The notes beneath the pieces were generated by a model. That model did no database searches, had not been told where the DNA came from, and saw only the letters and a program-made list of their open reading frames with translations. A program made the translations under genes and the position numbers. Below are positions 5,041-13,674 of a stretch of DNA of 16,228 nt, one piece after another; position 1 is the first letter of the stretch, and each line of letters opens with the position of its first letter. The DNA is from RBG-16-66-20 sp036560705 (GTDB lineage: Bacteria; Pseudomonadota; Gammaproteobacteria; Burkholderiales; SG8-39). The DNA lies in NCBI GenBank assembly GCA_036560705.1, contig DATBQR010000009.1, positions 1 to 16,228 on the forward strand, in the 5' to 3' direction.

Positions 5041-6167
5041 CCCTCTTTTTTCATTCGTCGCAAAGCTTTTTCCAGCAAAGCGCGTTGCGTCCCAAAATTC
5101 AGCCGTACGAATCCCGGCGAACCAAACTGCGCCCCCGGCGACAGCGCGACGCCGCGCTCCAGAAAATGCCGGTACGGATCGGCCACGCCCAGGCCCGAGG
5201 CGTCGATCCACGCTAGATAGGTCGCCTCGACATGCGCCATGCTCAATCCGGGCATCGCCGACAGCTCGCGTTCCAGCAGGTCGCGGTTGCCGCGCAGGTA
5301 GTCCATCTGCGCCGCCAGCCAGTCGCCGCACTCGCGATACGCCGCCAGCGAGGCTTCGTAGCCGAACACCGAGGGGTCATGCACCGTCGCGTGATGGTCG
5401 GACGAGAACGCACGCCGCAGTGCGGGATCCTCGATGATCGCGAAAGCGCAGCCCGCGCCCGGGAAGCCGAACGCCTTGTTGGGCGAGATCAGCGTAACCG
5501 TGCGCCGCGACACCTCGCGCGAAATGCTGGCGACCGGCACGTGCGGCTTGCCCGGGTCGAGCAGGATGTCGGCGTGGATTTCGTCCGAGCAGATGACAAG
5601 GTCGTACTTTTCGGCAAACGCGCCCAGCCGAGCCAGTTCCCCGCGCGTGAAGATGGTGCCGCCGGGGTTCTGCGGATTGCACAGGAACAGCAGACGGGAA
5701 TTGGATTTCACCGCCGCGGCGAGGAACGCCTCGTCCCAGACCCAGCGCCCCTTCTGCAGCACCAGCGGCACGTCGGTATGCGCGCGCTGCGCCAGCACCA
5801 GCGAGCGCTTGAGGTGGTGGTAGACCGGCGTCGGCACCAGCGCATGCTGGTCGGCACGCGTGAGATGGCGCGCAGCCAGGTGCAGCCCGGGCACCACGCC
5901 CGACACGAAGACCACCCAGTCGGGCTCGACCCGCCAGCCGTACAGGCGCTGCATGCGCTCGATGACCGCGTCGCGTAAAACGTCGGGCTGCACGCTATAG
6001 CCGAAAACGCCGTGCGCGACGCGGCGCGCCATCGCCTCGAGCACCGCGGGCGGCGCGCGGAAATCGGTGTCCGCCACCCAGAGCGGGATCACCTCGGCCG
6101 GATAGCGCTCCCAGCGCGCGCTCCAGGTGCCGCGCCTCTCGACCGGCAGATCGAAGTCGTAGCCCAT
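5037..6167 (-). CDS. patB: PatB/MalY-type PLP-dependent C-S lyase (cystathionine beta-lyase-like)
   Basis: A 376-residue fold-type I PLP enzyme of the MalY/PatB family, which releases homocysteine or other thiols plus pyruvate and ammonia from cystathionine and related cysteine S-conjugates. What is seen: the N-terminal WERYPAEVIPLWVADTDFRAPP typical of MalY/PatB; FGYSVQPD; LFLCNPQNPGGTIFTRGEL (160-178) with the PLP-binding Asn; SDEIHADI (194-201), Asp195 facing the PLP nitrogen; SPNKAFGFPGAG (228-239) with Lys231 as the Schiff-base lysine; and VRLNFGT (354-360) with Arg355 for the substrate carboxylate. Length is normal. ATG 6165-6167 follows the hydrolase stop by two bases, with GGA six bases upstream. 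Its TAG overlaps the stop of the convergent VOC gene, and no terminator is visible between them. The exact thiol substrate is not predictable. Confidence 0.9.
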   Translation of the reverse strand: MGYDFDLPVERRGTWSARWERYPAEVIPLWVADTDFRAPPAVLEAMARRVAHGVFGYSVQPDVLRDAVIERMQRLYGWRVEPDWVVFVSGVVPGLHLAARHLTRADQHALVPTPVYHHLKRSLVLAQRAHTDVPLVLQKGRWVWDEAFLAAAVKSNSRLLFLCNPQNPGGTIFTRGELARLGAFAEKYDLVICSDEIHADILLDPGKPHVPVASISREVSRRTVTLISPNKAFGFPGAGCAFAIIEDPALRRAFSSDHHATVHDPSVFGYEASLAAYRECGDWLAAQMDYLRGNRDLLERELSAMPGLSMAHVEATYLAWIDASGLGVADPYRHFLERGVALSPGAQFGSPGFVRLNFGTQRALLEKALRRMKKEG

Positions 6168-6169
6168 CG

Positions 6170-6948
6170 CTAGTCCAGCCGCGCGACGATCCCCTGCAGC
6201 GCCTTTGAGGGTGCGGGATAGCGTTCCAGCACCAGCGGGTCGTGGCCCGGGATGACGTGCGCGGGCGAATCGGCGAGTTCGCGCAGCCTGCCGTAACCCT
6301 CGACCATGTCCGCCACGCTGTAGACGATCGGGAACGGGCGGGCCTGCTCCATATTGGCGTAGAAATGCGAGGCATCCGACGCCACCACGACCCGGCCGCG
6401 GCGCGTCGCCACGCGCACCACCTGCAGGCCCATGGTGTGGCCGCCGATCAGGTGCAGTGAAATACCGGGGGCGAGCTCTGCGTCGCCGTCGTGAAAGCGC
6501 ACCCGGCCGGCGTACGCCCGGCGCACCATGCCCACCACTTCCTCGACTTCATAGGCGCCGCTGAACACCGGCTGCCCCATGTGCCGACCGGTCGCGTAGT
6601 GCATCTCGAGATCCTGCAGGTGAAACGTCGCCGCGGGAAACAGGTCGAAATTGCCGACGTGGTCGTAATGCAGGTGCGTGATCACCACGTCCTTTATTTT
6701 TTTTGCGTCGGCATCCAGCAAACCCAGGGCCTGCGCCGGGCAGCGCAGGTGGTCGCGCTGGCGCTTGGCAGCCATCGGCGCCGAGAAACCGGTGTCGACG
6801 ACGATCTCGCGGCCCTCGCCGCGGATCAGCCAGACGAAATAGTCGAGCGGCATCGGGCCGTCGTGAGGATCTCCGCCGATGAAGTTTTCCGAGGCGCGCC
6901 GCGCGTGATGCGCGTACTTGATCGCGTAGACCTCGTACCGCGGCTCGC

Positions 6949-6952
<4 letters not shown>
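6170..6952 (-). CDS. Metallo-beta-lactamase-fold hydrolase, N-acyl homoserine lactonase family (AttM/AiiA-like)
   Basis: The GTG start at 6950-6952 gives 260 residues. It overlaps the tyrS stop (GTGA 6949-6952), and I chose it because the homologous part begins right there (SEPRYEVYAIKYAHHAR). What is seen: IVVDTGFSAPMA (50-61); the dinuclear zinc motif THLHYDHVGN (92-101, His93, His95, Asp97, His98); GHTMGLQ with His172; ASDASHFYANME with bridging Asp193; and IPGHDP with His237. This full ligand set, the overall length and the N-terminal region match the AHL-lactonase branch. One difference: where AiiA has the catalytic Tyr in DASY, this protein has DASH (His196), with Tyr198 two residues on. 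Lactone hydrolysis is therefore likely, but the acyl-homoserine lactone substrate is not assured. There is no signal peptide. It is embedded between tyrS and the PatB-like gene in one transcription unit. Confidence 0.85.
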
Positions 6953-8133
<1,181 letters not shown>

Positions 8134-8169
8134 GCGTGATACACTTCCTAGGCATCTGAATAACAAGGG

Positions 8170-8175
8170 ATTCTA
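8170..8175 (-). promoter_or_regulatory. TAGAAT -10-like box upstream of tyrS
   Basis: TAGAAT lies 36 bases before the tyrS ATG and would give a leader of about 30 nt. No convincing -35 box is found 16-18 bases upstream. The same hexamer precedes coq7 and the sulfite-oxidase-like gene, which modestly raises confidence. Confidence 0.35.
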
Positions 8176-8197
8176 GCCGATTCATGGGGGAGGAGCA

Positions 8198-9448
8198 GTG
8201 AGGACGGCAGTACCGTTCCGGCGCGCCGCAGGCTTGGCCGTATTCGCGCTGTCGGGCGCGGTTGCCGCCGTGGTCGCGCTCGTGCCCGCGACCGACGCCG
8301 AGCTGCTGCTCGCAAAAGCGGCGGTACTTGAACCCGTTGCGATCCACGTCAGCGAAGCTCTGCTGCCGGCGCCGACATTCTATGTACGCGAAGATCGCTT
8401 CCAGCGCGGCGACACGCTCCCGGCGCTGCTTTCCCGCCTGGCGATCGGCGACGCCGACCAGCAAAGGCTGCTTCGCCAGCGTGAAATCAGGTTGCTCCGC
8501 CCCGGCACCATCGTCACGGCGGAAGTACGTCCGGGCGGCGAACTCGTCTGGCTCGACTTTCTCACCGCACGCGATACGGTCGTGCACATCGATCGAGTCG
8601 GACAGGGCCTGATCGCGAGCGAGGGGTGGGCGCAGATCATCACCCGGACCGAGCTGAAGTCGGCCGTCATCCGCTCGTCGCTGTTCGCGGCAACCGACGC
8701 GGCCGGAATCCCGGACAGCGTCGCCGTCCAGCTGGCGGATATTTTCGCCAGCGACATCGATTTCTACCGCGGGCTGCGCCAGGAAGATCGCTTCTCCGTT
8801 GTCTACGAGATGCAGTCGATCGACGGCCGGCCGCTGCGCGCCGGCCGCGTCCTTGCGGCGGAGTTCGTCAACCAGGGCCGGGCGCACCGGGCCGTCTGGT
8901 ACGCCGGCGGCTACTACACCCCCGAGGGCAAGAACATGCGCAAGGCGCTGCTGCGCACCCCGCTCGAATTCTCGCGCATCAGTTCCGGGTTCGGCATGCG
9001 CCAGCATCCTTTCCTCAAGTCCTGGCGTGCACATCAGGGCGTGGATTACGCGGCGCCGGTGGGCACGCGCGTGCGCGCGGTCGGCGACGGCGTCGTCGAA
9101 TTCGCCGGCCGAAAAAACGGCTACGGAAACATCGTCATCCTTCGCCACGGCAATCAGATCTCGACCGAGTATGCGCATCTGAGCGCGTTCGGGCGCGGCA
9201 TTCACAGCGGCGCGCGCGTCGCCCAGGGCGACACCATCGGCCTCGTAGGCCAGACCGGTTGGGCCACCGGACCGCACCTCCACTACGAGTTCAGGGTGGC
9301 GGGTGCTTCGCGCAATCCGCTTTCCGTTCCCCTGCCCGCCGGCCTGCCGATCGCGCAGCAGGATGTAGCGGCGTTCCGCGCGCGTTCGCAACCGCTGGTG
9401 GCTCAGCTCGATCTCCTCGCAAACAATCGGGTCGCCGCTGCAGAGTGA
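8198..9448 (+). CDS. M23-family (LytM-type) peptidoglycan endopeptidase, MepM/OapA-like
   Basis: A 416-residue envelope protein: an N-terminal membrane anchor or uncleaved signal (about 8-30), a LysM/OapA-like region (about 60-125, FQRGDTLPALLSRLAIGD), a second Csd3/MepM-type N-terminal domain (about 140-245), and a C-terminal M23 domain (about 262-375). What is seen in the peptidase: SSGFGMRQHP (262-271); RAHQGVDYAAP (His279, Asp283); YAHLS (His327); GPHLHYEFR (His360, His362). All zinc and catalytic residues are kept, so an active D,D-endopeptidase cutting peptide cross-links is expected. The start is GTG 8198-8200 behind a strong GGGGGAGGAG purine run (8186-8195). The stop overlaps the anmK start (GTGA 9445-9448), linking wall cutting with muropeptide recycling. 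It is divergent from tyrS across 64 bases. Confidence 0.92.
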   Translation: MRTAVPFRRAAGLAVFALSGAVAAVVALVPATDAELLLAKAAVLEPVAIHVSEALLPAPTFYVREDRFQRGDTLPALLSRLAIGDADQQRLLRQREIRLLRPGTIVTAEVRPGGELVWLDFLTARDTVVHIDRVGQGLIASEGWAQIITRTELKSAVIRSSLFAATDAAGIPDSVAVQLADIFASDIDFYRGLRQEDRFSVVYEMQSIDGRPLRAGRVLAAEFVNQGRAHRAVWYAGGYYTPEGKNMRKALLRTPLEFSRISSGFGMRQHPFLKSWRAHQGVDYAAPVGTRVRAVGDGVVEFAGRKNGYGNIVILRHGNQISTEYAHLSAFGRGIHSGARVAQGDTIGLVGQTGWATGPHLHYEFRVAGASRNPLSVPLPAGLPIAQQDVAAFRARSQPLVAQLDLLANNRVAAAE

Positions 9449-10539
9449 CTCCTGAGCTTTATGTCGGCCTGATGTCGGGCACCAGCCTCGACGGGGTCGA
9501 CGCAGTGCTGGCGGATCTCGCCGGCGCAAAACCCCGCCTGATCGCGGACGCCCACCTTGCGTTCGACGCTCCACTGCAGCGTGAACTGCTCGCACTCAAT
9601 TCAGCCGGCGCGAACGAAATCGAGCGCGCCGCTCTCGCCGGCAATGAGCTGGCCGGGCGCTATGCCGCCGCCGTGGCGGAGGTCCTCTCCAAGGCGAAGA
9701 CGCAGCCCGCCGAGGTTCGTGGCATCGGCTGCCACGGCCAGACCGTCCGCCACCGCCCCGACCGCGGCTACACCACCCAGATCGGCAATGCGGCGCTGCT
9801 GGCCGAATTGACCGGGATTCGCGTGGTGGCGGACTTGCGCAGCCGCGACGTCGCCGCCGGCGGGCAGGGCGCGCCGCTTGCGCCGGCTCTCCACGCTGCG
9901 GTGTTCGCAGACCCCGCGGAAGATCGCGCCGCGATCAACCTCGGCGGCATCGCCAATCTGACTTCTCTGCCCCGCAAGGGCGCCTTCATCGGCTTCGACA
10001 GCGGTCCGGGGAATTGCCTGCTCGACCTGTGGGCCGCCCGGCATCTCGGCAAGAAATTCGACGCCGGCGGGAGCTGGGCCGCGGGTGGGCGGACGATCCC
10101 GGGATTGCTCGAGCGCATGCTGCAGGAGCCCTATTTCACGGCGCCGCCGCCCAAGAGCACCGGGCGCGATCTCTTCAACGAAGCCTGGCTGCGCTCCATG
10201 CTGAAGGGGGACGAAGAAGCGCAGGCGGTGCAGGCGACGCTTCTCGAACTGACGGCGCGCAGCCTCGCCGATGCCATCGCCAGGCATTGCGCTGGCGCCC
10301 GCCGGATGATCGTCTGCGGCGGCGGCGCGAAGAACGGCGTGCTGCTGCGCCGCCTCGGCGAGCTCTCGGCTCCCGCGCTGCTCGAGACCAGCGACCGCCA
10401 CGGCATCGATCCCCAACTGGTCGAAGCCGCGGCGTTCGCCTGGCTGGCGAAGCAAACGCTGGACGGAAACCCGGGGAACCTGCCCTCGGTCACCGGCGCG
10501 CGCGGCCCGCGCGTGCTCGGCGCCATTTACCCGGCCTAG
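9445..10539 (+). CDS. anmK: Anhydro-N-acetylmuramic acid kinase
   Basis: A 364-residue sugar kinase of the ASKHA fold that phosphorylates and opens 1,6-anhydro-MurNAc from recycled murein to MurNAc-6-phosphate in the cytoplasm. What is seen: GLMSGTSLDGVDAV (8-21), the AnmK signature; IGCHGQTVRH (94-103); DLRSRDVAAGGQGAPLAPALH (130-150); INLGGIANLT (164-173); FDSGPGN (184-190) with Asp185 as the likely catalytic base; and VCGGGAKNGVLL near the C-terminus. Length is close to the usual 365-375. The GTG start overlaps the M23 peptidase stop by GTGA; without it the conserved N-terminus would be lost, so this start is preferred. The gene lies tail-to-tail with erpA. MurQ or AmpG partners are not in the window. 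Confidence 0.96.
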   Translation: MTPELYVGLMSGTSLDGVDAVLADLAGAKPRLIADAHLAFDAPLQRELLALNSAGANEIERAALAGNELAGRYAAAVAEVLSKAKTQPAEVRGIGCHGQTVRHRPDRGYTTQIGNAALLAELTGIRVVADLRSRDVAAGGQGAPLAPALHAAVFADPAEDRAAINLGGIANLTSLPRKGAFIGFDSGPGNCLLDLWAARHLGKKFDAGGSWAAGGRTIPGLLERMLQEPYFTAPPPKSTGRDLFNEAWLRSMLKGDEEAQAVQATLLELTARSLADAIARHCAGARRMIVCGGGAKNGVLLRRLGELSAPALLETSDRHGIDPQLVEAAAFAWLAKQTLDGNPGNLPSVTGARGPRVLGAIYPA

Positions 10540-10547
10540 AAATGACA

Positions 10548-10567
10548 ACGGGCGCCGAAGCGCCCGT
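10548..10567 (-). terminator. Hairpin between convergent anmK and erpA, probable terminator
   Basis: A perfect 8-bp stem (10548-10555 with 10560-10567, ACGGGCGC/GCGCCCGT) has a loop reading UUCG on the minus strand. After the stem the minus strand reads TGTCATTT, a poor U-tract, and the plus strand has none. It probably serves erpA and perhaps both convergent units, as a less efficient terminator. Confidence 0.6.
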
Positions 10568-10594
10568 CACGCAACTGCGCCAGCGCCTGTCGCG

Positions 10595-10960
10595 CTATGC
10601 GGAGAACGACGATCCGCAGCCGCAGGTCGAGGTCGCGTTCGGATTCTTGATGACGAACTGCGCGCCTTCCAGTCCTTCGGTGTAGTCGATTTCGGCGCCG
10701 GTCAGGTACTGGTAGCTCATCGGGTCGATGAGCAGCTGGACGCCGTTCTTCTCCATCACGGAGTCGTCCTCGTTCTGTACTTCGTCGAAGGTGAAGCCGT
10801 ACTGGAACCCGGAGCAGCCGCCCCCGGTGACGAACACGCGGAGCTTCAAGCCCGGGTTGCCTTCCTCCTCGATCAGCTGCTTCACCTTGCTCGCCGCGTT
10901 GTCCGAGAAGATCAGCGGCGGCGGCAATTCGGTTACTGCATTTTCGGCTACTGCATTCAT
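10595..10960 (-). CDS. erpA: A-type iron-sulfur cluster carrier ErpA
   Basis: A 121-residue HesB/IscA-family protein that accepts [4Fe-4S] or [2Fe-2S] clusters from the Isc machinery and passes them to target enzymes such as IspG/IspH and respiratory complexes. What is seen: the three cluster cysteines, Cys49 in VTGGGCSGFQYGF and Cys113/Cys115 in TSTCGCGSSFSA; LLIDPMSYQYLTGAEIDY; and an N-terminal extension MNAVAENAVTELPPP that is common in betaproteobacterial ErpA. The ribosome site AGGAGA (complement 10966-10971) is six bases before ATG. It is last in the minus-strand series behind the bactofilin gene (23-base gap) and ends before a hairpin. ErpA rather than IscA is preferred because no isc genes adjoin and the ErpA-type PMSYQYL motif is present. 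Confidence 0.95.
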   Translation of the reverse strand: MNAVAENAVTELPPPLIFSDNAASKVKQLIEEEGNPGLKLRVFVTGGGCSGFQYGFTFDEVQNEDDSVMEKNGVQLLIDPMSYQYLTGAEIDYTEGLEGAQFVIKNPNATSTCGCGSSFSA

Positions 10961-10983
10961 TGCGTTCTCCTGTTACCGCCTGT

Positions 10984-11376
10984 TTACTTTGCAACCTTCA
11001 GTTCTACGCCCCTGACCTCGGCGGCGTGGTGCACCAGCCGCCCTTCGATCACCGCGCCCTGCTGGATCTCAATGCTCTTATAGTGGATATCCCCTTTGAC
11101 ACGCGAATTGGCCTGAAGTTCGAGCGTCTCGCGGGAGTCCACCGGCCCGTTGATGGTGCCGTTGACGACCACGTGGGCGGCCTGGACTTCGCCGTCGATG
11201 CGCGCCTGCTCCGAAACCACCAGCGTGCCCGGCTGGTCGGGCAGCGCAGCCACGTTGCCGCGCACCGCGCCATCGACGCGCAACCCGCCGCTGAAAAACA
11301 CGTTGCCCTCGATGCGCGTGGTGGCGCCGATCAGGCTGTCGATGCGGTTCTGCGGCTTGCTCTCTTTTCGAAACAT
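10984..11376 (-). CDS. Bactofilin (polymer-forming cytoskeletal protein)
   Basis: A 130-residue bactofilin (DUF583) family protein. Bactofilins self-assemble without nucleotide into filaments of a right-handed beta-helix, often membrane-associated, and help place cell-wall or polar structures. What is seen: the N-terminal MFRKESKPQNRIDSLIG, then repeated short beta-helix rungs with Gly/Val periodicity (IEGNVFFSGGLRVDGAVRGNV, LVVSEQARIDGEVQAAHVVVNGTINGPV, LELQANSRVKGDI), ending with an unstructured VRGVELKVAK. Small hydrophobic residues recur about every six residues. The ribosome site AAGGAG (11385-11390) overlaps the stop of the DUF6776-like gene, so translation is probably coupled. The membrane coiled-coil protein directly upstream is a natural candidate partner; the M23 peptidase nearby is on another transcript. 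Confidence 0.92.
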   Translation of the reverse strand: MFRKESKPQNRIDSLIGATTRIEGNVFFSGGLRVDGAVRGNVAALPDQPGTLVVSEQARIDGEVQAAHVVVNGTINGPVDSRETLELQANSRVKGDIHYKSIEIQQGAVIEGRLVHHAAEVRGVELKVAK

Positions 11377-11389
11377 GCTCGTTGCTCCT

Positions 11390-12145
11390 TCAGCCCAGCG
11401 TCACGCTCTGGACCGCTTTGGGTTCCGCCGATCCGGTCTCGTAAACGCGCACCTGCACGCTCGTGACCTTGGCCTTGGGACTCACCCGGAAAGTGCCGTC
11501 AACCCTCTGGAAGTGCTTGAATCCCAACCGGAAGCTTGGCGAATCCGGATTGCCTTGCCCCGGTACCATGATCATAGCACTGCGGCCGCCTTCCGTCAGA
11601 CTGACCACCAGTTCGAGCCGGCCCTGGAAGTCGCGCCCGCGGCGCGCGCCCGAAGCCAGCAGCAACACTCCGTAGCGGTATTCGCCCGGGATCACATCAG
11701 ATTCCGCCTTGAAGCGCAGGATCGACAGCGGCGCCGTGTTCGCGGTATCGGAGGAAAGCATGCTCTCGAAGATCGCAAGCTCCTCGCGCAGGCGGGCGTT
11801 TTCCTGCTCCAGGCCGCGGGCCTGCTGCGCCAGCTTCTCCTGCGCCGTACGCGCGATCGAAACCTTGCTGTCGGCCGCATTGGCGACCGCGCTCAGGCGC
11901 TTGAGCTCGTCGCGCACCTTGGCGAGATCGCTGCGCGCCGCCGAGAGTTCCTGCTCGACCTCGCTGCGGTCGAAACCGGCGAACCTCCGGCCGGCGTCGT
12001 ACATCCACGCGGCAAGCGCGGTCGAAAACGCGAGCAGTACTGCGACGCCGAGCCAGCGCAGGTACCAAGGCACGTGCGTGCGCACCGACACCTTCGGCGC
12101 GGCGATGCCGAAGCGCTGGCGCAGCTTGGAGAAGCGGCCGGCCAC
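11390..12145 (-). CDS. DUF6776-like single-pass membrane protein with coiled coil
   Basis: A 251-residue protein of unknown function that resembles the DUF6776 family found beside bactofilin and erpA in betaproteobacteria (family name from memory). What is seen: a basic N-terminus (1-25); one transmembrane helix (about 27-47, WYLRWLGVAVLLAFSTALAAW); a long heptad-rich coiled coil (about 58-128, with ELSAARSDLAKVRDELKRL and ARGLEQENARLREELAIFESML); and a C-terminal beta-rich domain (about 140-251, ILRFKAESDVIPGEYRYGVLLLA ... VQVRVYETG). Topology suggests a cytoplasmic N-terminus with the coiled coil and beta domain in the periplasm. GTG 12143-12145 has AGGGG seven bases upstream, inside the argC stop region. 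It lies between argC (10-base gap) and the bactofilin gene (13-base gap). A scaffold linking the cytoskeleton to the envelope is only inference. Confidence 0.8.
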   Translation of the reverse strand: MAGRFSKLRQRFGIAAPKVSVRTHVPWYLRWLGVAVLLAFSTALAAWMYDAGRRFAGFDRSEVEQELSAARSDLAKVRDELKRLSAVANAADSKVSIARTAQEKLAQQARGLEQENARLREELAIFESMLSSDTANTAPLSILRFKAESDVIPGEYRYGVLLLASGARRGRDFQGRLELVVSLTEGGRSAMIMVPGQGNPDSPSFRLGFKHFQRVDGTFRVSPKAKVTSVQVRVYETGSAEPKAVQSVTLG

Positions 12146-12155
12146 CTGGAATCCC

Positions 12156-13196
12156 CTAGGGAACCACCGACACCTGCTCCAGGCCCATCGCCTCGGGCAG
12201 ACCGAACATCAGGTTCATGTTCTGCACCGCCTGCCCCGACGCGCCCTTCATGAGGTTGTCGATCACCGACAGCACGACCAGCGTATTGCCGCGCCCCTCA
12301 CCCTCCGGGGGACGATGCACCGCGATCCGGCAGACGTTCGCCGCGCGCGTGGAACGGGTATCGGGGTGGCTTCCCGCCGGCATGACGTCCACGAACGGTT
12401 CGTTCGCGTAGCGCTTCTCGTACAACGCCTGAAAATCCATTTCCTTGGCGATGCGTCCGTAGAGCGTGGCGTGGATGCCGCGGATCATCGGCGTGAGATG
12501 CGGAATGAAGACCAGGCCGATTTCACGTCCCGCCGCCAACGCCAGCCCCTGCCGGATCTCCGGCCAGTGCCGGTGCCCGCCGACGGCGTAGGCCGCGAAG
12601 TTGTCCGACGCTTCGGCGTACATGAGATTCTGTTCCAGTTTGCGCCCCGCACCCGACACGCCCGACTTGGCGTCGGCGATCAAGTGGTCCAGGTCGACGG
12701 CGGCGGCTTCAACCAGCGGCAGGAGCCCGAGCTGCACCGCGGTCGGATAGCAGCCCGGATTCGCCACCAGCCGCGCGCCGCGGATCTTGTCGCGGTTCAC
12801 TTCGCAAAGGCCGTACACCGCCTCGGCAACCAGCTCCGGCGAAGCGTGCTTCACCTTGTACCAGCGCTCCCACTCGACGACGTCCTTGATGCGGAAATCG
12901 GCCGAAATATCGACGACACGCACGCCGGCATCGATGAGCGCGCGCGCTTCGCCCATCGCCACGCCGTTGGGCGTGGCGAAGAAAACGACGTCGCATTTTT
13001 TCAGCGGCGCCTGGTCCGGATGGGAGAACGCAAGCGACACGCGGCCGCGCAGGCTCGGATACAGAGCGCTTACCGCCTTGCCCGCCTCCTGCCGCGAAGT
13101 GATCGCGGACAGCTCGACCTGCGGATGCTGCGCGAGCAGCCGCAGGAGTTCGATCCCCGTGTAACCCGTTCCGCCAACGATTCCCGCCTTGATCAT
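12156..13196 (-). CDS. argC: N-acetyl-gamma-glutamyl-phosphate reductase
   Basis: A 346-residue enzyme that reduces N-acetyl-glutamyl-5-phosphate to the semialdehyde with NADPH, third step of arginine synthesis. What is seen: the nucleotide loop AGIVGGTGYTG (4-14); FFATPNGVAMG (72-82); DISADFRIKD (96-105); the catalytic ANPGCYPTA (145-153) with Cys149; DAKSGVSGAGR; and GHRHWPEI with the active-site His. Length matches the long-form (type 1) ArgC. ATG 13194-13196 is chosen because GAAGG sits about eight bases before it; a GTG three codons upstream at 13205 would fall on top of that ribosome site. The start is only 20 bases past the intrinsic terminator that follows rpsI, so its own promoter has little room and read-through from rplM-rpsI is likely. 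Other arg genes are not nearby. Confidence 0.96.
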   Translation of the reverse strand: MIKAGIVGGTGYTGIELLRLLAQHPQVELSAITSRQEAGKAVSALYPSLRGRVSLAFSHPDQAPLKKCDVVFFATPNGVAMGEARALIDAGVRVVDISADFRIKDVVEWERWYKVKHASPELVAEAVYGLCEVNRDKIRGARLVANPGCYPTAVQLGLLPLVEAAAVDLDHLIADAKSGVSGAGRKLEQNLMYAEASDNFAAYAVGGHRHWPEIRQGLALAAGREIGLVFIPHLTPMIRGIHATLYGRIAKEMDFQALYEKRYANEPFVDVMPAGSHPDTRSTRAANVCRIAVHRPPEGEGRGNTLVVLSVIDNLMKGASGQAVQNMNLMFGLPEAMGLEQVSVVP

Positions 13197-13216
13197 GCGC
13201 TTCACCTTCCTGAAAC

Positions 13217-13244
13217 AAAAAGCCGCCCGAAGGCGGCTTTTTTT
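13217..13244 (-). terminator. Intrinsic terminator between rpsI and argC
   Basis: GCCGCC (13222-13227) pairs with GGCGGC (13232-13237), extended by A/T pairs to about 11 bp. The loop reads UUCG on the minus strand, and a TTTTT tract follows on that strand. A T-run also follows on the plus strand, so it could work both ways, but no plus-strand gene leads into it. It ends only 20 bases before the argC ATG. Confidence 0.85.
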
Positions 13245-13255
13245 ATCATCTGGAC

Positions 13256-13273
13256 CCCGACTCTTCTGTCGGG
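13256..13273 (-). other. Second hairpin directly after rpsI
   Basis: CCCGAC (13256-13261) and GTCGGG (13268-13273) form a 6-bp stem with a 6-base loop, 7 bases after the rpsI stop. No T-run follows directly. It could protect the rplM-rpsI mRNA 3' end or pause polymerase ahead of the terminator at 13217-13244. Confidence 0.45.
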
Positions 13274-13280
13274 CTCGGTC

Positions 13281-13673
13281 TCAGCGTTTGGAGTACTGCT
13301 TGCGCCGCCGCGCCTTGTGCAAGCCGACCTTTTTTCGCTCCACTTCGCGCGCATCGCGGGTTACCAGCCGCGCCGCGCGGAACACCGGCTTGAGCGCCGC
13401 ATCATACTCGATCAGGGCGCGCGCCAGACCATGGCGCACGGCGCCCGCCTGGCCGTTCTCGCCGCCGCCATTCACGTTCACCTTGATGTCGAAGCTGGCG
13501 AGGTTCTTGGTCAGCTCGAGCGGCTGGCGCACGATCATGCGCCCGGTTTCGCGGGCGAAGAACACATCCACCGGCTTGCCGTTCACCTCGAACTGCCCCT
13601 TGCCGGGCTTGAGGAACACGCGCGCGACCGAACTCTTGCGCCGCCCCGTGCCGTAGTAGTAATCGCCGACCAT
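13281..13673 (-). CDS. rpsI: 30S ribosomal protein uS9
   Basis: A 130-residue ribosomal protein of the small-subunit head whose C-terminal tail reaches the P-site tRNA. What is seen: YYYGTGRRKSSVARVFLKPG (5-24), the uS9 signature; FARETGRMIVRQPLELT; VNVNGGGENGQAGAVRHGLARAL, the conserved Gly-rich region; and the tail KARRRKQYSKR with the invariant Lys-Arg end. Length equals that of E. coli S9. ATG 13671-13673 is one base past the rplM stop, the usual rplM-rpsI pair. Two hairpins follow. Confidence 0.98.
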   Translation of the reverse strand: MVGDYYYGTGRRKSSVARVFLKPGKGQFEVNGKPVDVFFARETGRMIVRQPLELTKNLASFDIKVNVNGGGENGQAGAVRHGLARALIEYDAALKPVFRAARLVTRDAREVERKKVGLHKARRRKQYSKR

Positions 13674-13674
13674 G

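Noticed and set aside
4099..5331. Minus-strand open frame of 410 codons opposite the ChaC/VOC pair
   Set aside because: Both plus-strand genes are recognisable with catalytic motifs; this frame is an antisense shadow.
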